A DNA stretch of 64,000 bases from assembly GCF_001579045.1 (NCBI RefSeq), contig NZ_KQ970261.1:504755-568754 (forward strand), read 5' to 3'. Below are positions 53,080 through 62,524 of this stretch, piece after piece; the stretch's first letter is position 1; every line of letters begins with the position of its first letter. A program made the position numbers and the translations under genes. The notes under the pieces are model-generated. The model saw only the letters and a program-made list of their open reading frames with translations, did no database searches and was not told the DNA's origin. This stretch comes from Streptococcus mitis. Its GTDB lineage: Bacteria; Bacillota; Bacilli; Lactobacillales; Streptococcaceae.

Positions 53080-53322
53080 ATGAAAAAAGAAAAGAAACAG
53101 TTACGTTATCCTGGTCTGAAAGCAGGTTCGATTTATGGAACAGTGATATTTTTTATAATTCCACTCATTGATACCCTAACAAGTGAAAATCCAAATTTTA
53201 TCACTTCTCTTCTAAATACAAAACATATTTTTAAAACTATACTGGGAGCTTTCTTTTTCGGAGTGATGATGCATATTGTCGACTCACTTCGTATCGCAAG
53301 AGCTAAAAAAGACCAGGATTAG
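53080..53322 (+). CDS. Short DUF3278-like membrane protein (half copy)
   Basis: An 80-residue protein that aligns by eye with only the last 80 residues of the upstream protein: KQLRYPGLKAG, IFF..PL.D.L, ILG..FFG and R.A..KK.QD are shared. AGGAGG precedes the ATG at 53080, so it is probably translated and not just a relic. It has two membrane segments. It arose by partial duplication. Confidence 0.7.
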   Translation: MKKEKKQLRYPGLKAGSIYGTVIFFIIPLIDTLTSENPNFITSLLNTKHIFKTILGAFFFGVMMHIVDSLRIARAKKDQD

Positions 53323-53331
53323 GAGGTATCT

Positions 53332-53655
53332 ATGAAATCACTACTAACTTTACTTACCTATCATCTTTTGTTCAGTTCTCTGCTCATCTTCATCATCGTT
53401 TCAGGGAACTTAATCAGAGATATAGTCCTCCTTCCAGTCTTTGTTCCAGCCCTCAACAAAGGATTGACTTATCTAAAGATCGACTCCCAAAAAACGCGCA
53501 TACTCAACTTAGCACTGTGCTTTATGATTCTATCTTTACCACAATTGATGGTCATCTCAAGCAATTGGAAATATTATTTACTGCTCACTATCGCTATCCT
53601 TTCTTCTATCACTTATCTTTATTATCTCTATCAATTCGTAAAAGAAAGTCAGTAA
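53332..53655 (+). CDS. Small membrane protein
   Basis: A 107-residue very hydrophobic protein with three or four membrane segments. I do not recognise it. AGGAGG precedes the ATG and it lies 9 bp after the previous gene, so it belongs to the operon. Confidence 0.65.
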   Translation: MKSLLTLLTYHLLFSSLLIFIIVSGNLIRDIVLLPVFVPALNKGLTYLKIDSQKTRILNLALCFMILSLPQLMVISSNWKYYLLLTIAILSSITYLYYLYQFVKESQ

Positions 53656-53681
53656 AACCACTCATTTAGGAGGTTACTAGC

Positions 53682-54260
53682 ATGAAAAAAGAAGACTTAA
53701 CCACTCGCCTACTTCGAAATCTCTTTCACATTCAGGGCCCTTTTGATGAATGCAGACAAGAAATTATCTACAAGGCTTGTGCCCGTTCCATGGTCCAAAT
53801 CGTTTATTCTTCCTTCTTTCTCTTCTTGTTTTATCTATTATTTGGACGCTTCATAGAGGTCGTTCGCTATGCCATGCCCTATGTTTACTCTGGACTCATT
53901 TTTTTCATTACTTTAAAAACTCAAAGAGCCGTCAAAGAACTCCACTTGGAAAAAGATGACAAGTCAGAAATCATCCTCAAAACCTACAGCAAAGCCCAAA
54001 TCAAATTCCGAAGCTGGATTGTGTTTATCGGTCTTCAGATTGGCCTCTTTACCTTACTCATCTTTCATAAAGTCTTCGTTCAGCAGATGTCTCTTTCAGA
54101 TTTCGGGAAGTTGCTCATGCAATTCGATAAAAGTGGTCCTTTCCTAATGTATGGCCTGATTATCGGTAGCATTTTTGGAACTCTGACCTACGGATTTCTA
54201 TCCCTACAGGAGGAAAAAACTCCTAAAAATACCAAACAGAAGGAGAAAAGCAAGCAATGA
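53682..54260 (+). CDS. DUF3278-like membrane protein (second full copy)
   Basis: A 192-residue membrane protein whose start (KKEDLTTRLLRNLFHIQGPFDECRQ) parallels the first DUF3278 protein. It has about four membrane segments and a basic tail (KNTKQKEKSK). AGGAGG lies upstream. It overlaps the glutathione peroxidase gene by 4 bp. Confidence 0.75.
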   Translation: MKKEDLTTRLLRNLFHIQGPFDECRQEIIYKACARSMVQIVYSSFFLFLFYLLFGRFIEVVRYAMPYVYSGLIFFITLKTQRAVKELHLEKDDKSEIILKTYSKAQIKFRSWIVFIGLQIGLFTLLIFHKVFVQQMSLSDFGKLLMQFDKSGPFLMYGLIIGSIFGTLTYGFLSLQEEKTPKNTKQKEKSKQ

Positions 54261-54733
54261 CTTCACTATACGATTTTTCAGTCTTGAACCAAGACAATCA
54301 AGAAACTCCACTAAATACCTATCGTGGGAAAGTTCTCTTGATTGTCAACACTGCTACTGGATGTGGTTTAACACCCCAGTATCAAGCTCTCCAAGAACTC
54401 TATGACCGTTATCAAGAACAAGGTTTTGAGATTTTAGACTTCCCTTGCAATCAGTTTATGGGACAAGCACCAGGTAGCGCAGAGGAAATCAACGCCTTCT
54501 GTAGCCTACATTATCAAACCACTTTCCCACGTTTTGCCAAGATCAAGGTCAACGGTAAGGAGGCAGATCCCCTCTATGTTTGGTTGAAAGACCAGAAATC
54601 TGGCCCACTAGGAAAACGAATCGAATGGAATTTCGCTAAGTTTCTCATCGGTCGTGATGGACAGGTCTTTGAACGCTTCGCTTCAAAAACAGACCCCAAA
54701 CAAATTGAAGAGGCCATACAAACCCTACTATAA
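54257..54733 (+). CDS. gpo: Glutathione peroxidase family (thiol peroxidase)
   Basis: A 158-residue peroxidase that reduces hydroperoxides through a catalytic Cys36 (NTATGCGLTPQY), with NQF (65-67) and WNF later on. As a Cys enzyme in a Gram-positive it is probably thioredoxin-coupled; its actual reductant is unknown. It overlaps the upstream gene by 4 bp and is followed by a strong terminator. Confidence 0.9.
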   Translation: MTSLYDFSVLNQDNQETPLNTYRGKVLLIVNTATGCGLTPQYQALQELYDRYQEQGFEILDFPCNQFMGQAPGSAEEINAFCSLHYQTTFPRFAKIKVNGKEADPLYVWLKDQKSGPLGKRIEWNFAKFLIGRDGQVFERFASKTDPKQIEEAIQTLL

Positions 54734-54739
54734 TTTCAC

Positions 54740-54790
54740 AATCTCACTATGATTAGGTTTCTTTTATCCTAATGAATAGTGAGATTTTTT
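54740..54790 (+). terminator. Terminator of the XRE-DUF3278-gpo operon
   Basis: Long stem AATCTCACTAT / ATAGTGAGATT, extended by ATTAGG / CCTAAT, followed by TTTTTT. Confidence 0.85.
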
Positions 54791-54804
54791 GATGGGCTTT
54801 GACT

Positions 54805-54948
54805 TATACTCTTCGAAAATCTCTTCAAACCGCGTCAACGTTGCCTTGCCATATATATTTCGTCAGTTTCATCTACAACCTCAAAACAGTGTTTTGAGAA
54901 ACCTGCGGCTAGTTTCCTAGTTTGATTTTTGATTTTCATTGAGTATTA
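54805..54948. repeat. BOX element (boxA-boxB-like-boxC)
   Basis: A longer BOX repeat filling most of the 371-bp gap between gpo and the POT transporter. It has a boxA half, an internal B-type part (CAAAACAGTGTTTTGAG, itself a hairpin) and the boxC end. Confidence 0.85.
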
Positions 54949-55012
54949 AATAGAAAAAGTGAACAAATGTCTACTAGGAATATCAGAAACATCGTGAGTT
55001 TTAATCAAACTA

Positions 55013-55051
55013 AAAGGACTTAGCCCTGTACAATACAGAACTAAATCCTTT
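55013..55051 (-). terminator. Terminator of the POT transporter gene
   Basis: Minus strand AAAGGATTTAG / CTAAGTCCTTTT stem with an inner GTATTG/GTAC-type loop and T-run. Confidence 0.7.
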
Positions 55052-55104
55052 GAATAAATAATTGATCTAACTTTTAGAATCCCTACAGAAATTCCAGTGT
55101 TTCT

Positions 55105-56577
55105 CTATTTGATACCAGACATTAGTTTTTCAATACGTGGAACGTAGAAGAGTAAGATAATACTGAATACAATCGTAATTCCTCCAACAATTCCATAGTA
55201 AGCAACTTCAGTTTCGCTTGTATAAAATTTTACAATTTGAGCATTGATAGCTTGGGCAGCAGCATCGCTCAAGAACCAGATAGACATCATTTGTGCTTGA
55301 AAGGACTTTGGTGCTAGCTTATTAGTGACTGATAGACCAATCGGCGAAATCAACATTTCACCCACAATCACAATAGCCCAACTCATAATCAACCAGAAAG
55401 GACTGACCTTAGCATCTGTCCCAAAGAACATCCCTGGTAACATCATCCACAAGAAAGATAAACCTGCCGCAAATAAACCGTAAGCAAATTTCTTAGAAGA
55501 GGACGGTTGCTTTTTACCCATTTTCCCCCACAACCACGCAAAAATCGGCACATAAATCATAATGAAAAGTGGATTGATACTTTGGAAAAAGCTAGATGGG
55601 ACATGAATCTGATTCCCAAATACATTAATGTAAAGTCGAGTTTGATCATCCGCAAATAGAGCGAGAACAACAGAACCCTGCTCCTCAATCGACCAGAAGA
55701 GTACTCCAGCGATAAATAGAGGAATGTAGGCAAATACTCGGGATCTCTCAGTAGCAGTTATTTTCTGACTAGATAAAATCTTAAAGAAATAGTAGATTGG
55801 AATGATTACCGCAATCACTGTAAAGATATTAACAATCATATCCACGTTAAACTGGTGAGTAAAGACTAAGCCTATAACCACGAGAATAACTATGACAAGT
55901 GTAATCAGCAAGCGTTTAATCAAGGTCTGCTGGTCCTTCTGTGAAAGTGGATCAGTAGGGTAAAGACTTGATTCAGGCAGGTATTTCTTCCCATCTAAAA
56001 CATACTTCACCAGACCAAAGAACATCCCAACGGCAGCTAATGAGAAACCTAGATGGAAATTGACTTCCTGACCTAGATAACCCACTAGATAAGGGGCAAC
56101 GAAGGCACCTAAGTTAATACCAAAGACAAAGATACTAAAACCTGCATCCCGCCTATCATCCTCTTTCTCATAGATTCCTCCAACCATATCTGAGATATTG
56201 GGTTTTAAAAATCCAGTTCCTAAGATAATCAAGGCAATAGAAAGATAGAGAGCCACTTGTCCAAAAGGTGTTGCCAAAGCAATATGCCCTAGCATAATCA
56301 GAATCCCACCGTAAAAGACGGTCTTACGGCTTCCTAAAATACGGTCACTGACAAAACCACCGATAACCGCGGACAAAAATACCAGCGAGCCATAAATCGC
56401 CATAATCGATGCAGCCGTGGTCTTATCCATCCCCAACCCACCATCTTGCACACTATAGTACATGTAGTAAAGTAGGATAGCTCGCATCCCATAGTAAGAA
56501 AAGCGCTCCCACATCTCTGTGAAGAAGAGGGTGGATAAGCCAATAGGATGTCCAAAAAATGTTTTCTGTTTTTCCAT
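55105..56577 (-). CDS. dtpT: Proton-dependent di/tripeptide transporter (POT family)
   Basis: A 490-residue MFS transporter with about 12-14 membrane segments. The PTR2 signature appears at the start (FFTEMWERFSYYGMRAIL, with the ExxER-type motif) and in FSIFVFGINLGAF. POT transporters take up di- and tripeptides with protons, complementing the Ali/Ami oligopeptide route. It is a lone gene with CodY-like sites upstream. The exact symbol is by family analogy. Confidence 0.9.
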   Translation of the reverse strand: MEKQKTFFGHPIGLSTLFFTEMWERFSYYGMRAILLYYMYYSVQDGGLGMDKTTAASIMAIYGSLVFLSAVIGGFVSDRILGSRKTVFYGGILIMLGHIALATPFGQVALYLSIALIILGTGFLKPNISDMVGGIYEKEDDRRDAGFSIFVFGINLGAFVAPYLVGYLGQEVNFHLGFSLAAVGMFFGLVKYVLDGKKYLPESSLYPTDPLSQKDQQTLIKRLLITLVIVILVVIGLVFTHQFNVDMIVNIFTVIAVIIPIYYFFKILSSQKITATERSRVFAYIPLFIAGVLFWSIEEQGSVVLALFADDQTRLYINVFGNQIHVPSSFFQSINPLFIMIYVPIFAWLWGKMGKKQPSSSKKFAYGLFAAGLSFLWMMLPGMFFGTDAKVSPFWLIMSWAIVIVGEMLISPIGLSVTNKLAPKSFQAQMMSIWFLSDAAAQAINAQIVKFYTSETEVAYYGIVGGITIVFSIILLFYVPRIEKLMSGIK

Positions 56578-56844
56578 ATATATTCTCCTTTAACGATATA
56601 ATAATTCATTTTACAGAATTTTCAAATAAATGTCAAACAAATCCTGTTTCTTTTAGAAAATTTCTGAAAAAATCACACGTCTCATACTTAATTCCATCAT
56701 AAAACTCCATTTCAGACTAACTTCCACTTCGGTCAGGCAAGCGAAAGTTACTTTGAAAAATCACCTTTAAAAATTTGCTCTTGTTTAGTTTAAAAATGTT
56801 TCAAACCTTGAAACATACTTATCTTATCCTTTCCTCTTCAATAA
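56578..56844 (-). promoter_or_regulatory. Upstream region of dtpT with CodY-like sites
   Basis: About 270 bases with no gene. AATTTTCAAATAAAT (56617-56631) and AAATTTCTGAAAAAA (56658-56672) each match about 12 of 15 CodY-box positions. These are weak matches in AT-rich DNA. I see nothing else in the interval. Confidence 0.3.
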
Positions 56845-56905
56845 ACAAAAAAATCCCTATGCCAAACTTGTAATTACTAAAATACAAGTCAATAAGCATA
56901 GAGAT
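56845..56905 (-). terminator. Terminator of the GH31 operon
   Basis: Minus strand two-part stem (ATCTCTATGC / GCATAGGGAT and ACTTGTAT / ATTACAAGT) ending in TTTTTTT, about 70 bases after the GH31 stop. Confidence 0.8.
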
Positions 56906-56977
56906 GTAAAACTGTTACACATTAAAAAATAAATAATTAGTAATTAAATAATAGAAATTGTGTACGAAATGTCTCAA

Positions 56978-59191
56978 TTAGTTTTCGCTAGTAAATATCA
57001 TTTCCAACAAACGCCCTCTCAATTCCTTATCCTGATGATGTAAGATATTCATTAACTCATGAGAATTTTTGGCATTGATGAATTGATTTAACAATCTATC
57101 TTTTAATTCATATGGAAGAGAAGCCGTCTTTAGTAGTCTAAAAACTTCGTCATTTAGGGATGCCCTTTTATGATTTTTCCATTCAAATCTAGCTGTATCA
57201 TTCTTATTTGGTAATTCAATCATAGACACACTCGTTCCTTTAAAATGAATTCTATGTTTTCTATTGCTTGGAACGATACTGGAATCTCCTTGTAATGCTA
57301 ACTCTACCATTCCCATTTCCCAATCGATTGATAATCTTGTTTTATATCTTTGACCATTTTGATCTTCAATCATTTCAAAAGAATGTTGTTTACCTGGGAA
57401 TACATACCAATCTACAACTTCAGGTAACTCAACACCCATATCTATCTCTGAACCAACCAAGGGAATAATTGCACCACTTTTTGCAAACACAGGTATAGTC
57501 GAGATGTCTCTATAAACACTCAACTTCACACCACCTGTGTAGTTTTTCTCTGAAAAGAAGTCATACCATACACCTTCAGGGAACCATACGTCTACTTTTG
57601 CAGATTGGAATGCCAAATCCATCTTTTCTACAATGGGAGCCACCATCAGTTCTGTTCCAAAAAAGTATTGATTTGGAACATTATAACTCTCATCATTCTC
57701 TGGGTAGAAATAATACATTGGGCTAATTAAAGGGGCACCTTCCTCGTGTGTCTTTACATTCATAGTGTATAGATATGGAATCATCTGATGTCTCAAACGA
57801 AGGTATTTCTTCATAATCTTAGATGTTGTTTCTGAAAAAAACCAAGGTTCTTTACTATTGAAGGGACTTCTAGAACTATGTAATCGAGTAATCGGACTAA
57901 AAACGCCAAACTGTAGCCATCTAGTTTGTAGCTCTTCGTCATAATCCCCCAGCATGTGTCCACCGATATCATGACTCCACCAACTATAACCGATATTAGA
58001 TGCTGTCGCTGTAAAATAAGGTTGAAATCTTAAGGAATTCCAACTAATAATAGTGTCCCCTGAAAAACCAACAGGATATCGGTGACTGCCAGGACCTGCA
58101 TATCTTGATAAAATCAAACCACCTTCTGAATGTTTACAACTATCCTGATAATGATAATGGTTTAAAAGCCATAGAGGATCCAACATGCCTTGTGTCCCTT
58201 GTTGCCAGTCAATCCACCAAAAATCTACTCCCTGCTTTTCTAGCTCATAATGAACATCTTTAAAGTAGGATTCTCTAAAAGAGGGATTAAAAAAATCAAA
58301 AATAGCAGGTTCTTCTAATTCTACATTTAACCCCAATCGTTTGGCAACTCGAGGATAAGCTTCTTCATAAGCCCGTATACCATCAGCAGGATGGACATTT
58401 AAGGAGAGTTTCAACTTTCTATCATGAAGTTGTTGCAATAACTGTTCTGGATTAGGTATTAAGTTTTTATTCCAACTATATCCTGTCCACCCACTTCCAA
58501 AACGTGCTGGAATTTCAGTTATATGCCAATCCATATCTAACACACCGATAGATAATGGAATTTTCTCTGTTTCAAATCTGTCTATTAAATCCAAGTATTC
58601 ATCCGACGTATAAGGCCAATATCTACTCCACCAATTACCTAAAGCGTATCTTGGCAACAAGGGTGTTGAACCAGTCAAATGGTAAAAGTCTCTGATTGCT
58701 CCTCTATAATCATGCCCATAGGCAAAGAAATAGAGGTCAATTTGATTTTCTCTCTCAATATAACCAGACTGTTCATCCCAAATAAATCCTTGAGAATCAT
58801 CCAATAAGGCTATACCATTTCGGCTAATAATTCCATCTTCTAACGAGATTGCTCCATCTGCCTTATCCAGAGTCCGAGCTGTTCCTTTTAACGTTTCAAT
58901 CGATTCACCAAAATACCAGCGACTACCATATACGGCAAAATTTCCTTTTAATTCTATAAATAAATTTTCGGCGTTAAATTCTCCTTTATTAAAGTGCAGA
59001 TGAAAATAGTCCGTCATAATATCTAGTACGTTTGATGTCTCGATATAATCTAACGAAACTTGGCCAAAATCTCTATTATAGATAAGTTGTGTAGTTCTAT
59101 CCTCAAAACTTCCAGTTTGAGAGTATTCTAACCTTACTAGCTTGTCTGTTAATACAGAGATTCGATAAAACTCTCCCTTAAAAATTTTCAA
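56978..59191 (-). CDS. Glycoside hydrolase family 31 enzyme
   Basis: A 737-residue cytoplasmic GH31 enzyme: N-terminal beta domain (about 1-170), catalytic barrel, beta-sandwich tail. The likely nucleophile is Asp328 in FWWIDWQQG and the acid/base Asp379 in GFSGDT. The nucleophile context lacks the NE that follows in typical alpha-glucosidases, so the substrate may differ from maltose-like glucans. It overlaps the YesL-like gene by 4 bp and belongs to the glycan-uptake operon. Specificity unknown; pneumococcus has a GH31 gene in a similar place. Confidence 0.88.
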   Translation of the reverse strand: MKIFKGEFYRISVLTDKLVRLEYSQTGSFEDRTTQLIYNRDFGQVSLDYIETSNVLDIMTDYFHLHFNKGEFNAENLFIELKGNFAVYGSRWYFGESIETLKGTARTLDKADGAISLEDGIISRNGIALLDDSQGFIWDEQSGYIERENQIDLYFFAYGHDYRGAIRDFYHLTGSTPLLPRYALGNWWSRYWPYTSDEYLDLIDRFETEKIPLSIGVLDMDWHITEIPARFGSGWTGYSWNKNLIPNPEQLLQQLHDRKLKLSLNVHPADGIRAYEEAYPRVAKRLGLNVELEEPAIFDFFNPSFRESYFKDVHYELEKQGVDFWWIDWQQGTQGMLDPLWLLNHYHYQDSCKHSEGGLILSRYAGPGSHRYPVGFSGDTIISWNSLRFQPYFTATASNIGYSWWSHDIGGHMLGDYDEELQTRWLQFGVFSPITRLHSSRSPFNSKEPWFFSETTSKIMKKYLRLRHQMIPYLYTMNVKTHEEGAPLISPMYYFYPENDESYNVPNQYFFGTELMVAPIVEKMDLAFQSAKVDVWFPEGVWYDFFSEKNYTGGVKLSVYRDISTIPVFAKSGAIIPLVGSEIDMGVELPEVVDWYVFPGKQHSFEMIEDQNGQRYKTRLSIDWEMGMVELALQGDSSIVPSNRKHRIHFKGTSVSMIELPNKNDTARFEWKNHKRASLNDEVFRLLKTASLPYELKDRLLNQFINAKNSHELMNILHHQDKELRGRLLEMIFTSEN

Positions 59192-59832
59192 TTTGTTTCC
59201 CTCCTTTTAGTAAATTTCTTTACCTTATCAAACATTTTATTTGTTATCGTTACATTCATCAATCCGCAAAAAGCAAATCCCCCAAATGTAAATACGTAAA
59301 TAGCTGTTAAAACTCGTTCTGGACTACTAAAACTCATATACAGTACAGAAATATTAAATAAAGCCAACATGATAGCTTGTATTGGATTTAACATACAAAT
59401 TAATACGCTATTTACAATACTATTTTTTAGATTATCTTTAAATAGACCAATATAGGGAAAAATAACACTCATCAAAAGTATTATAACAAATAAAAAGGGC
59501 AACACTAACAATAAACTATACTCTGAAAATAAACTTGAATAGCCCCAAAGACAATAGTTCACATATAAAAGTAATTCTATTAGGAGGATAAACAACCAAA
59601 TAAAAGTTGACTGTTTAAAATTTCGTCTAAAGATCCGAAAATAATGATAAGCAATATCGGTATCTTTACCTTTTAAAATACGATACCACATTGTCGTAAG
59701 AGAAGTTAATGATGCCCCAATTGTAACTATTGGAATACAACTAACAATAAATAGAGTATTTAAAATAATTAAATCTGTCAAAAAAGTTAAAATTCTAACC
59801 ACTTTTCCATCTAATGAAAATAATTTTTGCAT
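59188..59832 (-). CDS. DUF624 (YesL-like) membrane protein
   Basis: A 214-residue membrane protein with five or six hydrophobic segments, of the YesL/DUF624 family that accompanies LplABC-type glycan ABC operons in Firmicutes. Molecular role unknown. It is translationally coupled to the GH31 gene. Confidence 0.82.
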   Translation of the reverse strand: MQKLFSLDGKVVRILTFLTDLIILNTLFIVSCIPIVTIGASLTSLTTMWYRILKGKDTDIAYHYFRIFRRNFKQSTFIWLFILLIELLLYVNYCLWGYSSLFSEYSLLLVLPFLFVIILLMSVIFPYIGLFKDNLKNSIVNSVLICMLNPIQAIMLALFNISVLYMSFSSPERVLTAIYVFTFGGFAFCGLMNVTITNKMFDKVKKFTKRRETN

Positions 59833-59949
59833 AATATATTCTCCATGAAATCAATCGTCTTAACTCTATATTTTAGAATGTCAGTTGCACAAAAATATTA
59901 CCTAAATTATTAAAAAACATTTCCAAATTTCTTTAAAAATTAGAATAAA

Positions 59950-59986
59950 GGAAGCGAGATAATTTGATGTTATCAGTCTCGCTTCC
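59950..59986 (-). terminator. Intercistronic hairpin between binding protein and YesL-like genes
   Basis: Minus strand GGAAGCGAGA / TCTCGCTTCC stem, then TTTATT. It is a partial terminator or mRNA stabiliser that would give more binding protein than enzyme. Confidence 0.6.
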
Positions 59987-60035
59987 TGTAATTAGCTAGT
60001 CCCTTGTTTATACAACCAAGAGTTCATATAAAGTA

Positions 60036-61601
60036 TTACTCTTTGACTTCTTTTTGGTAACGATTATATGCTTCCTGTTGAATCTTCATAAATTCGTCCA
60101 ATCCCATATTCTTAAGAGTTTCTTTGTATGAGTCCCATTCTTTTTCTATGCCACCTTCAACTACCCATTTAGATGCTTGTTGTTTGACATAGGATTCAAT
60201 ACTAACATAGATTGATGATAATTTGTTAAGCTCTTCTTGTGAATAAATCACATTAGGGTAAGCTGGCAACGCAAATTGTTTCAAATCTTGGTCCATCTTC
60301 AATTTCAATCCATCACCTTGTGTTTGATCGATTTCTACGCGACTATTGATATCATCACTTACGTATTTAGGACCAAAATCCCGAAGTGAATTAATCCATG
60401 CATACTCATCGGCGGATTTACCATCTTTAGGAGGTAATACTTTAAACTTATCACCATTCTTTTCAGTAGCTATTCCAAATGATCCATAGAAATTCTGAAT
60501 ACTTGCTTCATCTGTATATAATTTGTCCAACCATTTCAATAATTTAGCAGGGTTTTTGCTCTTATTTGTAATCAAAATTTCATTTCGACCATAGTTGTAA
60601 TGATCTGGATCAGAAAAGACATATTGTTTTCCATCCATACCTTTTAAAGCAGGTAGGGCAATATATTCACTTGAATGTAAGCCAAACGTTGCATCTGCTG
60701 TCCAACCACTAGAAACACCTACTCTAGATACTCCCTTATCCATACGTTTTGCTACACTCATAGAGGTATCTTCTGTAAAGATTTCCGGATCAATCAAACC
60801 TTTTTTATAAGATTCGTGCATTGCTGCAATCCCTTGTTTATAACTTTCTTCTGTACGAAGGTAGACTGGTTTTCCATCTTTTACAGACATTTCATATGTA
60901 TTATCTGCCCCTAAACGATTATTGAACGGAAGAATATATGAGAATGTTGGATCAAAGTTTCCTGCTCCAAATGGAATTTCATCAGACGCGTCTCCATTTC
61001 CGTTCGCATCTTTATCCTTAAATTCTTGCAGTACTTTTACTAAATCATCATAAGTTTCTGGAACCTTTAATCCTAAATTATCCAGCCACTTTTTATTAAT
61101 AAATAGCTGATTAGCTACAGTAGGACGCATCGGTAATTTTTTAGGTAGACTGTAGATATGACCATCTGGTGAAGTAATCATAGCTTTAATCTTAGGTTCT
61201 TTCTCCATAGCCTTAGTTAAATTTGGCATGTTTTCTTTGATTAAATCTTCCAACGGGATAAATAGAGATTGGTTCTGAGCAATTTCTGAATCTGTAAAAG
61301 CATTTGAACCTAAAAATGCATCTGGTAAATCTCCACTAGCAACCAACACAGATTTCTTATCTGCCCAATCTGCAGCTACAAGTGTATCCCATTTAACATC
61401 GATACCTGATTCTTTGGCAGAATCAGTTAGAAAACCTTTATGATAATCTTCTCCCCAGTCAGACCAACGAACAGTTGTGATTTTATAAGAATCTTCTCCA
61501 GACTCATCGTCCTTATTCGCATTATTGGAATTTGCACAGGCTGTTAAGCCAGCAAGTGTAACTGTTCCTAAGAACAAATATGTAAATGATTTATTTTTCA
61601 T
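60036..61601 (-). CDS. Sugar-binding lipoprotein of an LplA-type ABC importer
   Basis: A 521-residue extracellular solute-binding lipoprotein, lipobox LTAC with Cys22. The length and downstream permeases fit the LplA/YtcQ group, which binds oligosaccharides such as plant or host glycans. The calcium-type loop DANGNGDASDE (about 198-208) is typical. It lies after the two permease genes. Ligand unknown. Confidence 0.88.
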   Translation of the reverse strand: MKNKSFTYLFLGTVTLAGLTACANSNNANKDDESGEDSYKITTVRWSDWGEDYHKGFLTDSAKESGIDVKWDTLVAADWADKKSVLVASGDLPDAFLGSNAFTDSEIAQNQSLFIPLEDLIKENMPNLTKAMEKEPKIKAMITSPDGHIYSLPKKLPMRPTVANQLFINKKWLDNLGLKVPETYDDLVKVLQEFKDKDANGNGDASDEIPFGAGNFDPTFSYILPFNNRLGADNTYEMSVKDGKPVYLRTEESYKQGIAAMHESYKKGLIDPEIFTEDTSMSVAKRMDKGVSRVGVSSGWTADATFGLHSSEYIALPALKGMDGKQYVFSDPDHYNYGRNEILITNKSKNPAKLLKWLDKLYTDEASIQNFYGSFGIATEKNGDKFKVLPPKDGKSADEYAWINSLRDFGPKYVSDDINSRVEIDQTQGDGLKLKMDQDLKQFALPAYPNVIYSQEELNKLSSIYVSIESYVKQQASKWVVEGGIEKEWDSYKETLKNMGLDEFMKIQQEAYNRYQKEVKE

Positions 61602-61610
61602 GTTTTTCTC

Positions 61611-62516
61611 CTATTCTTTCAAAGCGCCAATCATTACGCCTTGATTAAAATATTTTTGAACAAAGGGATATAGCAACATTATCGGAGCGGTTGAAATAAC
61701 AATTGCTGCATATTTCATCATATCGGCTTTGATACGAAGATCTGATGCCACTTCTCCTGTTGCTTGCGATTGTAACATTTGATTACTAATTAGTAAACGT
61801 CGTAAAATTAATTGCAATGGCTGTAAATTTTCATTCGTTAAATAAATTAAAGCATTAAACCACGAATTCCAAATACCAACTGCAGTCCAAAGTCCAATAA
61901 CTGCTATAATAGCTTTTGATAACGGAACAACTATTTTAATAAAATAACGAATTGTACCACAGCCATCAATTTGCGCAGCCTCCCACATCCCGTCTGGAAT
62001 ACTATTATTAAAGAAAGTTCTAGCAACAATAATATTGTATGATGAAACTGCAAAAGGTATTACCATTACCCAAAATGTATCAATCAAACCTACATTCTTT
62101 ACTGTTAGGTAGGTAGGAATCAAGCCACCTGATACAAACATAGGGATTATGTATAGAATACTCATCCACTTTCTACCAACTAATTCTTTTCTAGATAAAG
62201 CATAACCAGCTGGAATATTGACTACTAAAGCAACTAAGGTACCAACAACAGTATATAAAATTGTATTTAAATAGCTACGTAAAAATAAAGGTTGTTGAAT
62301 AAGACGTAAATATCCATCTAATTTCCATTCTCTTGGAATAAACCATACCTTCCCATTTGCAACATCTGAAGGATTACTAAAAGATGCAATCACTACAAAC
62401 CATAACGGATAAACAATTAACAGGATAAGGAAAATTGCTAAACCATAGGTAACTATATCAAATAATAATTCAGAGTTTGTTTTTCTTGATTTATGAAACC
62501 ATTTCACCTTGAGCAC
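61611..62516 (-). CDS. ABC sugar permease, LplC/YtcP type
   Basis: A 301-residue permease with six membrane segments and the EAA loop (EAAQIDGCGTIRYFIKIVVPL). It is the second membrane subunit of the importer. No ATPase gene is in the window, so it probably uses a shared ATPase such as MsmK encoded elsewhere, as other pneumococcal sugar importers do. Confidence 0.9.
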   Translation of the reverse strand: MLKVKWFHKSRKTNSELLFDIVTYGLAIFLILLIVYPLWFVVIASFSNPSDVANGKVWFIPREWKLDGYLRLIQQPLFLRSYLNTILYTVVGTLVALVVNIPAGYALSRKELVGRKWMSILYIIPMFVSGGLIPTYLTVKNVGLIDTFWVMVIPFAVSSYNIIVARTFFNNSIPDGMWEAAQIDGCGTIRYFIKIVVPLSKAIIAVIGLWTAVGIWNSWFNALIYLTNENLQPLQLILRRLLISNQMLQSQATGEVASDLRIKADMMKYAAIVISTAPIMLLYPFVQKYFNQGVMIGALKE

Positions 62517-62524
62517 TCCTTCCT

